Translations under genes and position numbers: made by a program | NCBI GenBank assembly: GCA_014804385.1 | Contig: JAAUZW010000004.1 | Span: 34,449 to 85,563 of the forward strand | DNA: 51,115 nt | Direction of reading: 5' to 3' | Origin: Lachnospiraceae bacterium | Lineage (GTDB): Bacteria > Bacillota > Clostridia > Lachnospirales > Lachnospiraceae | Notes under the pieces: generated by a model | The model's input: the letters and a program-made list of their open reading frames with translations, nothing else | Told to the model about the DNA's origin: nothing | The model's database searches: none | Part shown: positions 32,001-40,518 of the stretch, piece by piece | Position numbering within the stretch: position 1 is the stretch's first letter | Layout: every line of letters starts with the position of its first letter

Positions 32001-33026
32001 TTATCCGATAAGCACCTCATGACCGCCTGCCACAACCTCGCCGACAACCCACGCCTTCTCCCCGGCTTTTTTGAGCGCTGCGACGGTCTGATCCGCATCG
32101 GCAGGATCCACTGCCAACACCATGCCAAGTCCCATATTATAAGTGTTATACATCATTTTTTCTTCCAGATTTCCGGTCTTTTGTAAAAGCGCAAAGATGG
32201 GCGGTATCTCGTAGCTGCCCTTCTCCACCCTGGCGGACACACCTTCCGGCAGCATCCGGGGAATGTTCTCATAAAAACCGCCGCCGGTGATATGGCTGCA
32301 GCCCTTGACTCTCACGCCCGTCGCCTTAACCGCTTCCAGCGCTTTCACATAAATTCTGGTCGGCGTAAGCAGTGTCTCTCCCAGAGTCGCTCCCAGCTCG
32401 TCATAGTGAACCGAAAGCTTCTCCTTCGTCACATCAAACACCTTTCGTACCAGAGAAAAGCCGTTGCTGTGCACGCCCGAGGATGCAATGCCGATCAGCG
32501 CATCCCCCGGTTTGATCTGTGCGCCCGTGATCAGTTCCTTTTCCTCCGCCACGCCCACAGCAAACCCTGCCAGATCGTACTCCTCCTCCGGCATCAGCCC
32601 CGGATGCTCCGCCGTCTCACCGCCGATGAGCGCCGCGCCTGCCTGCTTACAGCCCTCTGCCACACCCTTTACGATTGCAGCGATCTTCTCGGGATAGTTC
32701 TTGCCACAGGCTATGTAATCCAGGAAAAACAGGGGCTGTGCACCGGCGCATACCACATCGTTGACGCACATCGCCACACAGTCGATTCCCACGGTGTCAT
32801 GCTTATCCATCAGATAGGCAAGCTGGATCTTGGTGCCCACACCGTCTGTTCCCGAGAGAAGCACCGGCTTCTCCATATCCTTGATCTTCTCCAGAGAGAA
32901 TGCGCCGGAGAATCCGCCGAGCCCTCCCAGCACCTCCGGCCTCATGGTTCCTTTCACATACTGCTTCATCAGCTCCACCGAACGGTATCCCGCCTCGATA
33001 TCAACGCCTGCTGCCTTGTAGTCCAT
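32001..33026 (-). CDS. purM: Phosphoribosylformylglycinamidine cyclo-ligase
   Basis: 341 residues. MDYKAAGVDIEAGYRSVELMKQYV, FSLEKIKDMEKPVLLSGTDGVGTK, CVAMCVNDVVCAGAQPLFFLDYIA and HITGGGFYENIPRML are conserved AIR synthetase blocks, and the ATP-binding GxGTK run is intact. GAGGAGG lies 4 nt before the ATG. It follows purE by 31 nt. The enzyme closes the imidazole ring of AIR in purine synthesis. Confidence 0.96.
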   Translation of the reverse strand: MDYKAAGVDIEAGYRSVELMKQYVKGTMRPEVLGGLGGFSGAFSLEKIKDMEKPVLLSGTDGVGTKIQLAYLMDKHDTVGIDCVAMCVNDVVCAGAQPLFFLDYIACGKNYPEKIAAIVKGVAEGCKQAGAALIGGETAEHPGLMPEEEYDLAGFAVGVAEEKELITGAQIKPGDALIGIASSGVHSNGFSLVRKVFDVTKEKLSVHYDELGATLGETLLTPTRIYVKALEAVKATGVRVKGCSHITGGGFYENIPRMLPEGVSARVEKGSYEIPPIFALLQKTGNLEEKMMYNTYNMGLGMVLAVDPADADQTVAALKKAGEKAWVVGEVVAGGHEVLIG

Positions 33027-33057
33027 TTTACCTCCTCATCGAAGCGTTTCTGCTTCC

Positions 33058-33567
33058 TTATGCCTTCAAATATGATTTATAGCCCACTTCCTGAAGCTTC
33101 GCATCCTTTTCCTGTACGCTCTCTTTCAGGCTCTTACTATACTCCTTAAGCCGCTCTAACAGAGCCGGGTCCGAAACCGCCAGAATCTTCGCCGCCAGAA
33201 TACCTGCGTTCTGACCGCCGCCGATCGCCACCGTGGCCACCGGAATGCCCGAAGGCATCTGTACGATAGAATACAGAGAATCCACGCCGCCCAGATCCGA
33301 GGTCTTCATGGGCACGCCGATCACCGGCATCGGGAAGATCGCAGCACACATACCCGGCAGATGCGCCGCCTTGCCGGCTCCCGCAATGATTACTTTAAAT
33401 CCCTTCTCCTCCGCGCTTTTCGCATACTCGAAGAACACATCGGGCTCTCTGTGGGCAGAGATGATCGTCATCTCATAAGAAACACCCAGCTCCTCCAAAA
33501 TATCTGCAGCCTTTGCCATAATGGGCATATCCGAATCGCTGCCCATCACGATGCCTACCTGTGCCAT
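33058..33567 (-). CDS. purE: N5-CAIR mutase (class I PurE)
   Basis: 169 residues. GSDSDMPIMAKAADILEELG, SAHREPD and AGAGKAAHLPGM are the hallmarks of PurE; the SAHR-EP and AGAGKAAHLPG forms resemble class I (N5-CAIR mutase) more than class II, which reads SAHKT and AGRSNALSG. Class I needs PurK, which is not in the window. Strong AGGAGG 8 nt before the ATG and the promoter at 33624-33652 mark it as first gene of the cluster. Purine biosynthesis. Confidence 0.94.
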   Translation of the reverse strand: MAQVGIVMGSDSDMPIMAKAADILEELGVSYEMTIISAHREPDVFFEYAKSAEEKGFKVIIAGAGKAAHLPGMCAAIFPMPVIGVPMKTSDLGGVDSLYSIVQMPSGIPVATVAIGGGQNAGILAAKILAVSDPALLERLKEYSKSLKESVQEKDAKLQEVGYKSYLKA

Positions 33568-33623
33568 TTATATTTTCCTCCTCACCACAATATCTTGTAG
33601 TAAAACAAAGTTTCTTAATCTAC

Positions 33624-33652
33624 AGTATACAAAATTTCCCCCGATTCTGCAA
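33624..33652 (-). promoter_or_regulatory. Sigma-A promoter of the purEMND operon
   Basis: On the minus strand TTGCAG (33647-33652), exactly 17 nt, then TATACT (33624-33629). The leader is only about 50 nt, too short for a ZTP or purine riboswitch, and I see no PurR-type box. Confidence 0.65.
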
Positions 33653-33688
33653 CTATCTTTTCCCGCCGCTCGAGAGGATAATGCCGTC

Positions 33689-35767
33689 TCACTCGGTCTC
33701 CTCCAGAGCCCGATTCAGCTCCTCGCAGCCAGGCAGTACAAATTGACCGTTTTGGATAATAATGATCTTCTCACCTGAACCGGTCAACACCGAAACCTCT
33801 CCCAGCTCGTCATAGGGGATCGTGACATCCGTATGGCACTGGAAATAAGCTTTACTGACGTCTGTGTCACGTAAAACTGACACTTCGTTATCCTTGGCGA
33901 TGATCTCCTTGCCGTCCGGATTATAGAGGCGCACCTGTTCCTCATGGGAATAGCAGGTATCTCCCAGCGCAAAGTGAGGTCCCGTCTTCTCCGCGATCAG
34001 GATCGGCAGCTTATCCTCGATATGATATTTCCTTGCCACACGATAAGCTGTCGTGTTGGTGCCGATAGCGAACTCTCCCATCGGCAGCTTGTCGTGATGG
34101 TAAAGCACGTTATCCTTGATATACTTCCGATTCTCCTCCTCGGAGGGGAAGTTCCCGCAGCTGTAATCCGTCACGAAGCCATCCTGAAACCGGAGCCGGA
34201 GATCCTTATACTCCAAACCCTTTAAGAACACTCCGGTCACATGAAGAAGTCCCTCCGTTCCCGTCAGCACAGGCGAGGTAAAGACCTCTCCCACAGGGAT
34301 ATTGACGTCCGCCACACAGTTTTCAAAATTCGTCTGGGTTCTCGGATCCTCCAGCTTGTGAAGCTGTACTTTGATATCTGTTTCGTTTGCGCCGCATCCT
34401 TTGACCATTACAGTCAACCCCTTATCCAGCGTATCTATGATCGTCTGCTGGATCTTGCGGTATAGCATATAGTCCAGTGTATTGATCCGCATCACATCGT
34501 CAAAAATCTCCCCGAACCGTTCCCCGATCTGAGGCACAGGAAAGGCAATGATCGTGAAACTGCGCTCTTCTCCCTTAATGTATTCATTCTGTATCGCAAA
34601 CACCTGTCCCGCATTGGCCACGGAAATCTTCTGCTGTTTCTCGGAAAGCCGGCATGCAGCTGCCTTCGTCTCCGGCACAAAGGGCTCCTCCCCGAAGCTC
34701 TCCACCACCGCCGGCCCCCCGTAGAGCGCCGCCAGCTCCTTATGCCGTTCAAAAACATTTCTCACCGCCTCGATCTTCCGCTCCGCCAGCGCCCCGTCCA
34801 GAAAGAGCGCCATATCCTCTCTGTGGTCGTAATCGTACTGTCTGTTCGGATTCGCGCCACAGTAACCATTCTTGTTCACGCCTCTGCCCTGAAAAATATT
34901 CGTACCGGCCCGGCAGAAGGTTGAATGTAGACCGATTCGGTCAAAATTGTGAACAGCCTGCCGGATCACGCGCTCAAATCCTAAAAAGTAACGGATTTCC
35001 GCAGTCTCCTTAATGGAGATATCCTTATTGCACACCTCAAAGCCGATGCGGTAGCCCTCCGTGTAGGTATCCGCCATCAGCTTGATCTTCTCTGCAGGCA
35101 TTTCATCCAGGTGAGCCGCCATTTTTATCTCATCCTCTGTGATATACTCTCCAAAGTAATAGAGATAGCGCAAATCCGACAGATCGCTCTCCATGATAAT
35201 ACGGCGTGCGAAATCCCGATCTGCATCCAGAAGACACAAGGTCCTGTCTTCAAACTCCGCCTCATAGTAATCGCTCACAAACCAATAAAGGATCTGCCTG
35301 AGTTCCTCCGCCTCCGGCACTGCACCCTCCGCCTCCTGAGCCGCGCACACAAAAGCCTGATACACCTCCAGCAAAAGTTCCATTCGGATCACCATGGCCG
35401 CCCGGTTTCCCTCATAAGCCGCAGGTATCATACTGCGCAGCTCCGTGTAGAGAAAGGACAGCATCCGACCCATTGACTCTCCAAGTCGATCTACTGCATA
35501 GGTCGGATTCGCATAGCTCTCACTGTAGCGCTCCGGTAAAATATCCGCGTAAAGCAGATGATTATGCTCTTTAAGCATTTCCAACGTCATCTGCCGCAGA
35601 GCCCCGCTCTCTACCAGCTTCCAGGTGTCCTCCATCAGTTCCACAAACTGTGCCATCCGGATAAAATACTCCCCGTAAGGCGGCGGGCAGATTGACTCAT
35701 TCGGTATTTCCTGAATCCGTGTAAGAGCCAGTTCCCAGCGTTCTAAAATCAACTCTTCCTGTTTCAT
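33689..35767 (-). CDS. M29-family aminopeptidase
   Basis: 692 residues, longer than the usual 410 of AmpS/PepS. The C-terminal half has M29-like blocks: NFENCVADVNIPVGEVFTSP, GTEGLLHVTGVFLKGLEYKDLRL, GEFAIGTNTTAYRVARKYHIEDKLPILIAEKTGPHFALGDTCYSHEE, in which Glu, His and Asp metal ligands are present. The first 300 residues are a helical domain (RWELALTRIQEIPNESICPP) with no match I know. Cytosolic peptidase is likely. AGGAGG precedes the ATG. It lies 46 nt after the DUF6142-like gene. Confidence 0.8.
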   Translation of the reverse strand: MKQEELILERWELALTRIQEIPNESICPPPYGEYFIRMAQFVELMEDTWKLVESGALRQMTLEMLKEHNHLLYADILPERYSESYANPTYAVDRLGESMGRMLSFLYTELRSMIPAAYEGNRAAMVIRMELLLEVYQAFVCAAQEAEGAVPEAEELRQILYWFVSDYYEAEFEDRTLCLLDADRDFARRIIMESDLSDLRYLYYFGEYITEDEIKMAAHLDEMPAEKIKLMADTYTEGYRIGFEVCNKDISIKETAEIRYFLGFERVIRQAVHNFDRIGLHSTFCRAGTNIFQGRGVNKNGYCGANPNRQYDYDHREDMALFLDGALAERKIEAVRNVFERHKELAALYGGPAVVESFGEEPFVPETKAAACRLSEKQQKISVANAGQVFAIQNEYIKGEERSFTIIAFPVPQIGERFGEIFDDVMRINTLDYMLYRKIQQTIIDTLDKGLTVMVKGCGANETDIKVQLHKLEDPRTQTNFENCVADVNIPVGEVFTSPVLTGTEGLLHVTGVFLKGLEYKDLRLRFQDGFVTDYSCGNFPSEEENRKYIKDNVLYHHDKLPMGEFAIGTNTTAYRVARKYHIEDKLPILIAEKTGPHFALGDTCYSHEEQVRLYNPDGKEIIAKDNEVSVLRDTDVSKAYFQCHTDVTIPYDELGEVSVLTGSGEKIIIIQNGQFVLPGCEELNRALEETE

Positions 35768-35813
35768 TCTTTTCCTCCTGTCAAAAGCTCTCCCGGCTGT
35801 CCCTATCCTGTCC

Positions 35814-36134
35814 TCATGCGTATGCCCCTGCGTACAGGATCACACTGAGCACCGCCAGAACCAATACATTCAATACAATGCCCAGATAACTGAAAAAATA
35901 AAACTTATCCCGCTCTGATTTTGAGATCACGCCCAAAATAATTCCCGCAAAGGCAAAAATCATCGTAAGGAACGCCGCCGCTCCGTACTCCAGCGGAACC
36001 TTCCCCGCATTCCGATAACTGTTCAGAACAATATACCCCAGCGTTACCAGAGAGATCACCCCCAGAATAGTCGCCATGATCCCCTTTAGAGTGTGTTCCT
36101 TCGTGGTAAACATGAAACTGTTTTTCTTTAACAT
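35814..36134 (-). CDS. Small three-helix membrane protein (DUF6142-like)
   Basis: 106 residues from ATG 36134 (GAGG 8 nt upstream; 36158 is an alternative without a box). Three hydrophobic segments: GIMATILGVISLVTLGYIVLNSY, YGAAAFLTMIFAFAGIILGVI and FYFFSYLGIVLNVLVLAVLSVIL. The order and the 'SYRNAGKVPLEYG' loop recall DUF6142, a small clostridial membrane family of unknown role. I am not certain of the name. It lies upstream of the aminopeptidase gene and downstream of the small 50-residue gene. Confidence 0.65.
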   Translation of the reverse strand: MLKKNSFMFTTKEHTLKGIMATILGVISLVTLGYIVLNSYRNAGKVPLEYGAAAFLTMIFAFAGIILGVISKSERDKFYFFSYLGIVLNVLVLAVLSVILYAGAYA

Positions 36135-36162
36135 AGCCCCGTCCTCTTTATCCTGCACTAAA

Positions 36163-36235
36163 CGTATAAGCAGAGACTCGATCTACTTATACGCGGAAAA
36201 TGGGTGCTTTCGCCCTCGCCGAAAACACCCATTCC
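36163..36235. repeat. Interspersed palindrome, family 3, copy G, next to a long hairpin
   Basis: CGTATAAGCAGA pairs with TCTACTTATACG (36163-36193, one mismatch), followed by a hairpin GGAAAATGGGTG/CACCCATTCC (36195-36235). The arm GTATAAGCAGAG recurs in copy H (49266-49381). The second hairpin lies just after the stop of the 50-residue gene and may serve as its terminator. Confidence 0.55.
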
Positions 36236-36238
36236 ATT

Positions 36239-36391
36239 CTAAAACAAGATTTTGTTTCTTCCCGCCAAAAGCTTCGCGCCGCTGATAACCAGAAGCACGC
36301 CGCCGGCTACGCCCACCACCATGGTCACTACGCCGAGCGCAATGTTAAGCGCCCCCGAGCCGCCCATGATCTTATACGTTCTCTCTTCCAT
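36239..36391 (-). CDS. Fifty-residue membrane protein
   Basis: An ATG at 36391 opens 50 codons ending in TAG (36239-36241): MEERTYKIMG then GSGALNIALG and VVTMVVGVAGGVLLVISG, followed by basic AKLLAGRNKILF. It is a single very hydrophobic helix with a basic tail. GGAG lies 10 nt upstream. No family is recognised; it is too short for many gene callers. It lies 60 nt after pyrE and 47 nt or so before the hairpins. Confidence 0.6.
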   Translation of the reverse strand: MEERTYKIMGGSGALNIALGVVTMVVGVAGGVLLVISGAKLLAGRNKILF

Positions 36392-36451
36392 ATTTGTTCC
36401 GCTCCCTTCTCTGTTTTATCGGGAAAAAATGACAGCCCGACACAAATTGAC

Positions 36452-37129
36452 TTATTTCGCGCCGTAGGTTTCATAGTAAGCGTCTATGGCGCTCTTTAAT
36501 GTTTCGTCGATATAGACCGTACCACCGTAAGGCTTGTTGTATAGATACTCCACTACCTCCTCCATGGTCACGATCGCTCCGGTCGCAAATCCGTACTTCT
36601 CCTCAATCTCGGCAAGAGCGCTCTTTTCACTCTCAAGGCCCCGTTCCATACGGTTTAGGGATACCATCAACCCCTTGATCGTGACATCTGCCTGCGCCCG
36701 AATGATGGGAAAGGTCTCCTCTATCGATTTCCCTGAGGTGGTCACATCCTCTATGATCACCACCCTGTCGCCATCCTGTAACTTACTGCCAAGCAAAATA
36801 CCTGTATCGCCGTGATCCTTTACCTCTTTTCTGTTTGCACAGTAACGGATTTCTTTTCCGTAGAGCTCGCTGATCGCCATGGTCGTCGCCACCGCAAGCG
36901 GGATTCCCTTGTAAGCAGGTCCGAACAGAACATCAAACTCAAGCCCGTAACGGTCATGAATCGCCTTCGCATAATATTCTCCCAGTCTGCGAAGCTGTGC
37001 GCCTGTCACATAAGCGCCCGCATTCATAAAAAAAGGAGACTTTCTGCCGCTCTTTAAAGTAAAATCTCCAAACTTCAACACCTGGCTGTCCACCATGAAG
37101 CCGATAAACTCCTGTTTATACTGTTCCAT
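36452..37129 (-). CDS. pyrE: Orotate phosphoribosyltransferase
   Basis: 225 residues. GRKSPFFMNAGAYVTGAQL, FDVLFGPAYKGIPLAVATTMAI and the PRPP loop VVIIEDVTTSGKSIEE are typical. It converts orotate and PRPP to OMP in pyrimidine synthesis. AAGGAG lies upstream of the ATG, about 11 nt away. No other pyr genes are near, so pyrE stands alone. Its leader contains repeat F, without a T-tract, so a PyrR-type attenuator is not evident. Confidence 0.96.
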   Translation of the reverse strand: MEQYKQEFIGFMVDSQVLKFGDFTLKSGRKSPFFMNAGAYVTGAQLRRLGEYYAKAIHDRYGLEFDVLFGPAYKGIPLAVATTMAISELYGKEIRYCANRKEVKDHGDTGILLGSKLQDGDRVVIIEDVTTSGKSIEETFPIIRAQADVTIKGLMVSLNRMERGLESEKSALAEIEEKYGFATGAIVTMEEVVEYLYNKPYGGTVYIDETLKSAIDAYYETYGAK

Positions 37130-37177
37130 CTCCGTGCCTCTCCTTCCCGCCTTCGTATATTCCTGTGATAATTTACC

Positions 37178-37242
37178 GTGTGAGACTTAGAACTTCTCAG
37201 CGAAGTGCCCTCTGCATGAGCTGTTAGAAGTTCTTCTCACAC
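37178..37242. repeat. Interspersed palindromic repeat, family 2, copy F (pyrE leader)
   Basis: Imperfect hairpin of outer arms GTGTGAGACTTAGAACTTCT and AGAAGTTCTTCTCACAC with middle GTGCCCTCTGCATGAGCTG. Matches the second element of copies D and E; lacks the GGAGAATGCC hairpin. It lies between the putative pyrE promoter and the pyrE ribosome binding site. Confidence 0.75.
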
Positions 37243-37247
37243 AATTC

Positions 37248-37276
37248 ACTGTATCACATCCGGGGACTCTTTTCAA
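37248..37276 (-). promoter_or_regulatory. Possible promoter of pyrE
   Basis: Minus strand TTGAAA (37271-37276), 17 nt, TACAGT (37248-37253). The -10 is a weak match. Transcription would pass through repeat F before pyrE. Confidence 0.4.
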
Positions 37277-37307
37277 TGTGCAATTCTTTTACTATCAACA
37301 GCCCATA

Positions 37308-37505
37308 TTACAGGTGCATTGAAACATATACCCCTACCGCGGCCACCAACAAAATAAGCAGTGTCCAAAATAAGATTTTCCCCAAAGCCTGCTGTTTTTT
37401 CGTAACTTTTTCACCTTGCATCCGCTTGCGCTCATATTCCAAAGCGTTTGTCTCCAGTGCAAGATTTTGCATAATATTATCTCTTCTTATCGGATTAATT
37501 CCCAT
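37308..37505 (-). CDS. Small tail-anchored membrane protein
   Basis: 65 residues. A charged cytosolic part (MGINPIRRDNIMQNLALETN then EYERKRMQGEKVTKKQQ) and one C-terminal membrane helix (ILFWTLLILLVAAVGVYVSM). AAAGGAGG lies 6 nt before ATG. Its first 11 nt overlap the end of the ABC permease/CPBP gene, so it is the third cistron of that operon. No family is recognised; a role in the exporter's assembly or regulation is inference from position. Confidence 0.65.
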   Translation of the reverse strand: MGINPIRRDNIMQNLALETNALEYERKRMQGEKVTKKQQALGKILFWTLLILLVAAVGVYVSMHL

Positions 37506-39597
37506 GTCGAACCTCCTTTATGCTCACCCAGCCGATTCCAATCAGCACAAGCCCCACAACGCACAGACTCAGTGCTTCCAATACCGAAAGCGTATCTTGA
37601 TAAAGCACCGGCAGTACTTTCCCAACCTGCTCCGGATAACAGCTGATAAAAACGCTGATCGCATTGTTGATAAAGTGCATCAGCATGGCCGGATAAATAC
37701 TGCCCGTTTTCCAGACGACGAGACAGAGCAGCATTCCCAGCAAGCCGGTAGGGATGAATTTCACGAGGCTCATGTGATACAGTCCGAATAGTATTGCCGT
37801 GATCGCGATTGCCGAAGACACGCGATATTTCGCCTTCAGCGAATGCATGATCACGCCGCGGAACAGCATTTCCTCGCAGACCGCAGGTGCAAGAGCGATC
37901 ACCAAAAATACCGCCGGCACATTGCCGCTCATAATATCCTCGAAAACCGTCTCCACATTGCCTGCACTCTCAGGAAATAAACTCATCAAACCGACGGCAA
38001 TGACCAGATTGATCAGATACGCTCCTGCAATGAGCACTGCACCGCCCACATAATCCGTCGCTTTGGCATGTGCAAAACCGTAAGTCTCCTTCACATCCCG
38101 CTTCGTATAGATTACCAGGAACAGCGGTACCGCAAGCAGGATCAACTGTGTGCCGAAAACGCCCATCAGACCGTATCTGATCTGCAGCATACTTCCCGCA
38201 TAGAGCACCAAAAGCATCGTAACCGCCACCACGAACCACACGTCTGATACCGTAGGCACACCTCCCGGCTTTAGATCGCTCCGCTTTTCAAAAAGCTGCA
38301 GTCCGGCCTTGCCGTCAGAAAACAGGATCGCTTCGCTGTCATAAATCTTGCTTAAGAACAGAATTGCGATCACCGCATAAGCTACGTTGCTTAGAAGTAC
38401 GATCGCGATTGCGGCATAATCCACTTTAAACAGCAGCATATTTTTCACAAGAAGACATATATTTGCCACCGGCACCATCGCCATCGTCTGTGTCAATTCA
38501 ATATTCGGTATAAAACCGACGTAGCCCACAAACATTACCACCAACATAAGCGGCGTAATATAATTATTCGCTTCCTTATAGCTCTTGGCAAAGGATGTGA
38601 CGCACATCGCCACCGCACTGATGAATAAGGAGAATGCAAACACTGCCAGGATACACACAAGTATCGCCGGAAAAAACTTCGCCAGATCAAATGATCCCAT
38701 ATCCGTCTGCATATCCAGCATTTTATACATATAAAAAGTAATCGCTCCCATAGAAAGGATATTGAGCAGCGCCGAAATGATACCGATTAGCGCCACCGTA
38801 ATAAACTTGGATACGATCAGCTGTCTGTTCGTCACCGGGAGCGTAAGGATCGTCTCCAGAGTCCCTCTCTCCCGTTCTCCCGCAGTCGTGTCGATCGCCG
38901 GATACATCGTTCCCATCAGCAGGCTGATCACCAGCATAAACGGAAGGATCGACCCCATAATGCTTCCGATCGACTGCTCACTGCTGGCAATATCCTGCCT
39001 CGCATACGCGATCGGTTCCAATACCGCCTGCACATCCAGCCCCTCATCTGCGATCATCTGTTTCGACAGATCCTCTTTCAAGGCATCAAACACATCCATA
39101 ATAAGACCCGCCGCATAGGAGGAATTATCTGCAGAAGAAAGATAATACACATCATACTGCATCCTGCCATCCTGCGGTCTCCCGGAGATATACACATCGA
39201 TTTCCTCTTCGTTCAGCGCAGTCACATAATCCGTAATGCTGTCGGAATCTACAATTGTAATCTCGTACGACTGCTCTTCTTCCTCTGCTGTCTCCTGCGT
39301 TTCCGCCCCAGACGCTTCACTGTCCGTCTGCACTACGCCCTCTGCGCTCTCCCTGCCGTTCTGACGAAAATCCTCCAGCTTATGCAAGAATCTGCCCTCG
39401 TCTTCCGCCGCCACGACGATCTTATAATTATTTTTTTCCATACTGGAAGAGATAAAGGTCATAAGCTGCATGGCGCCGAGAAAAATAAGCGGATATAGGA
39501 TGATCGGTATCACTAACATAATAAACACCGTCTTCTTGTCCCGGAAAACATCCAACATTTCCTTTTTCACTAAAGTCTTTAATATCCTCGTACTCAT
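37495..39597 (-). CDS. ABC-2 permease fused to CPBP intramembrane protease
   Basis: 700 residues. An N-terminal NatB-type ABC-2 permease (VKKEMLDVFRDKKTVFIMLVIP; six helices with a large external loop at 60-220; ERERGTLETILTLPVTNRQLIVSKF) is followed by a C-terminal CPBP domain with EE in APAVCEEMLFRGVI, the His in FGLYHMS and HFINNA, which are the CAAX-protease-like catalytic residues. Together with the ATP-binding gene just upstream (4-nt overlap) it makes a NatAB-like exporter. Similar fusions are known in databases. Substrate unknown; sodium, peptide or lipid export are options. Confidence 0.9.
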   Translation of the reverse strand: MSTRILKTLVKKEMLDVFRDKKTVFIMLVIPIILYPLIFLGAMQLMTFISSSMEKNNYKIVVAAEDEGRFLHKLEDFRQNGRESAEGVVQTDSEASGAETQETAEEEEQSYEITIVDSDSITDYVTALNEEEIDVYISGRPQDGRMQYDVYYLSSADNSSYAAGLIMDVFDALKEDLSKQMIADEGLDVQAVLEPIAYARQDIASSEQSIGSIMGSILPFMLVISLLMGTMYPAIDTTAGERERGTLETILTLPVTNRQLIVSKFITVALIGIISALLNILSMGAITFYMYKMLDMQTDMGSFDLAKFFPAILVCILAVFAFSLFISAVAMCVTSFAKSYKEANNYITPLMLVVMFVGYVGFIPNIELTQTMAMVPVANICLLVKNMLLFKVDYAAIAIVLLSNVAYAVIAILFLSKIYDSEAILFSDGKAGLQLFEKRSDLKPGGVPTVSDVWFVVAVTMLLVLYAGSMLQIRYGLMGVFGTQLILLAVPLFLVIYTKRDVKETYGFAHAKATDYVGGAVLIAGAYLINLVIAVGLMSLFPESAGNVETVFEDIMSGNVPAVFLVIALAPAVCEEMLFRGVIMHSLKAKYRVSSAIAITAILFGLYHMSLVKFIPTGLLGMLLCLVVWKTGSIYPAMLMHFINNAISVFISCYPEQVGKVLPVLYQDTLSVLEALSLCVVGLVLIGIGWVSIKEVRHGN

Positions 39598-40409
39598 CTG
39601 CGCACCCGTCTCTTTCCTTTATCCTCTGTACTAGAATCGGATCTGTCGGATTCCAGACCGCCGTTTGCAGCTATCAGTCCGGCAAATACATCTCTTAAAC
39701 TGTCATGACCTGTCTGCTTTTTCAACTCTGCGGGCGTACCCTCGCCAATGATCCTGCCCTGATGGATCATGATGATCCTGTCACACAGATATTCCGCTTC
39801 TTCCATATAATGCGTGGAATAGAGTACCGTTTTGTCTCTGTCCCGCTCCCCCTTCATAAAGTCCACGATTGCCGCACTGCTGATGATATCCAGTCCCAGC
39901 GTCGGCTCGTCAAAAATATAGACCTGCGGGTCATGTACGAGACACCTCGCGATCGAAGCGCGCTGCGTCTGTCCGGTAGACAGCTTCTCGATCCGGTTAT
40001 CCAGAAAGGATTCCATAGAAAGCACTTCACTGATCTCGTCGATCCGCCGCTTCGTATCCTCCTCCGGCACACCGTAGAGTGCGCCGATCATCTGCAGCAG
40101 TTCTCTCGTTGAAAACCGTCCATAAAGTTTTGTATTGTTTGACAGATAGCCGATATGTCTTTTCACTTCTATATCATCCGACACTTCTTCGTCGCCAAGC
40201 CAGATACTTACCATGCCGCTTGTCGGTCTCATCAACTTGGACATCATCCGCAGAAGCGTGGTCTTTCCCGCCCCGTTGGGTCCCAGTATCCCGACGATCT
40301 CACCCTCTTTCACGGACAGTGAGATACCATCCACAGCGTTAAACTCACTCTTTTTGTTTCTCTTTTCATTTCTGGTAAATGTCTTTACCAGATTGTCAGC
40401 CGTAATCAT
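39594..40409 (-). CDS. ABC transporter ATP-binding protein (NatA-like)
   Basis: 271 residues. Walker A GPNGAGKTT, signature LSTGQTQRASIA, Walker B VYIFDEPTLGLD, switch His in YSTHYMEEAEYLCDRI. The 'THYMEEAE' form is typical of NatA, CcmA-like exporters. It overlaps the permease gene by 4 nt (ATGA). Its promoter at 40452-40494 carries a perfect palindrome, so it is probably regulated. Confidence 0.93.
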   Translation of the reverse strand: MITADNLVKTFTRNEKRNKKSEFNAVDGISLSVKEGEIVGILGPNGAGKTTLLRMMSKLMRPTSGMVSIWLGDEEVSDDIEVKRHIGYLSNNTKLYGRFSTRELLQMIGALYGVPEEDTKRRIDEISEVLSMESFLDNRIEKLSTGQTQRASIARCLVHDPQVYIFDEPTLGLDIISSAAIVDFMKGERDRDKTVLYSTHYMEEAEYLCDRIIMIHQGRIIGEGTPAELKKQTGHDSLRDVFAGLIAANGGLESDRSDSSTEDKGKRRVRR

Positions 40410-40451
40410 TCTGCATTCTCCCTATGTCATTTTAAATCTCTCCGTACATGC

Positions 40452-40494
40452 ACTGTATATATTAATATATACAGTATAGAGGCAGTTTTGCCAA
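40452..40494 (-). promoter_or_regulatory. Promoter and perfect 24-bp operator palindrome of the NatAB-like operon
   Basis: Minus strand TTGGCA (40489-40494), exactly 17 nt, then TATATA (40466-40471). The -10 lies inside a perfect 24-nt palindrome (40452-40475; half-site ACTGTATATATT and its complement). A protein bound there would block transcription. The half-site is of the kind recognised by winged-helix or TetR regulators; the regulator is not identified in this window, although the YtrA-type GntR regulator at 27552-27935 is a candidate. Confidence 0.75.
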
Positions 40495-40518
40495 GTGCGC
40501 ATACAAAAACCGCGATTC

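Noticed and set aside
33568..33688. Purine or ZTP riboswitch before purE
   Set aside because: The leader from the predicted start is about 50 nt and lacks the conserved riboswitch cores.
37178..37242. PyrR-type attenuator before pyrE
   Set aside because: The hairpin belongs to repeat family 2 and has no T-tract or PyrR anti-antiterminator sequence.
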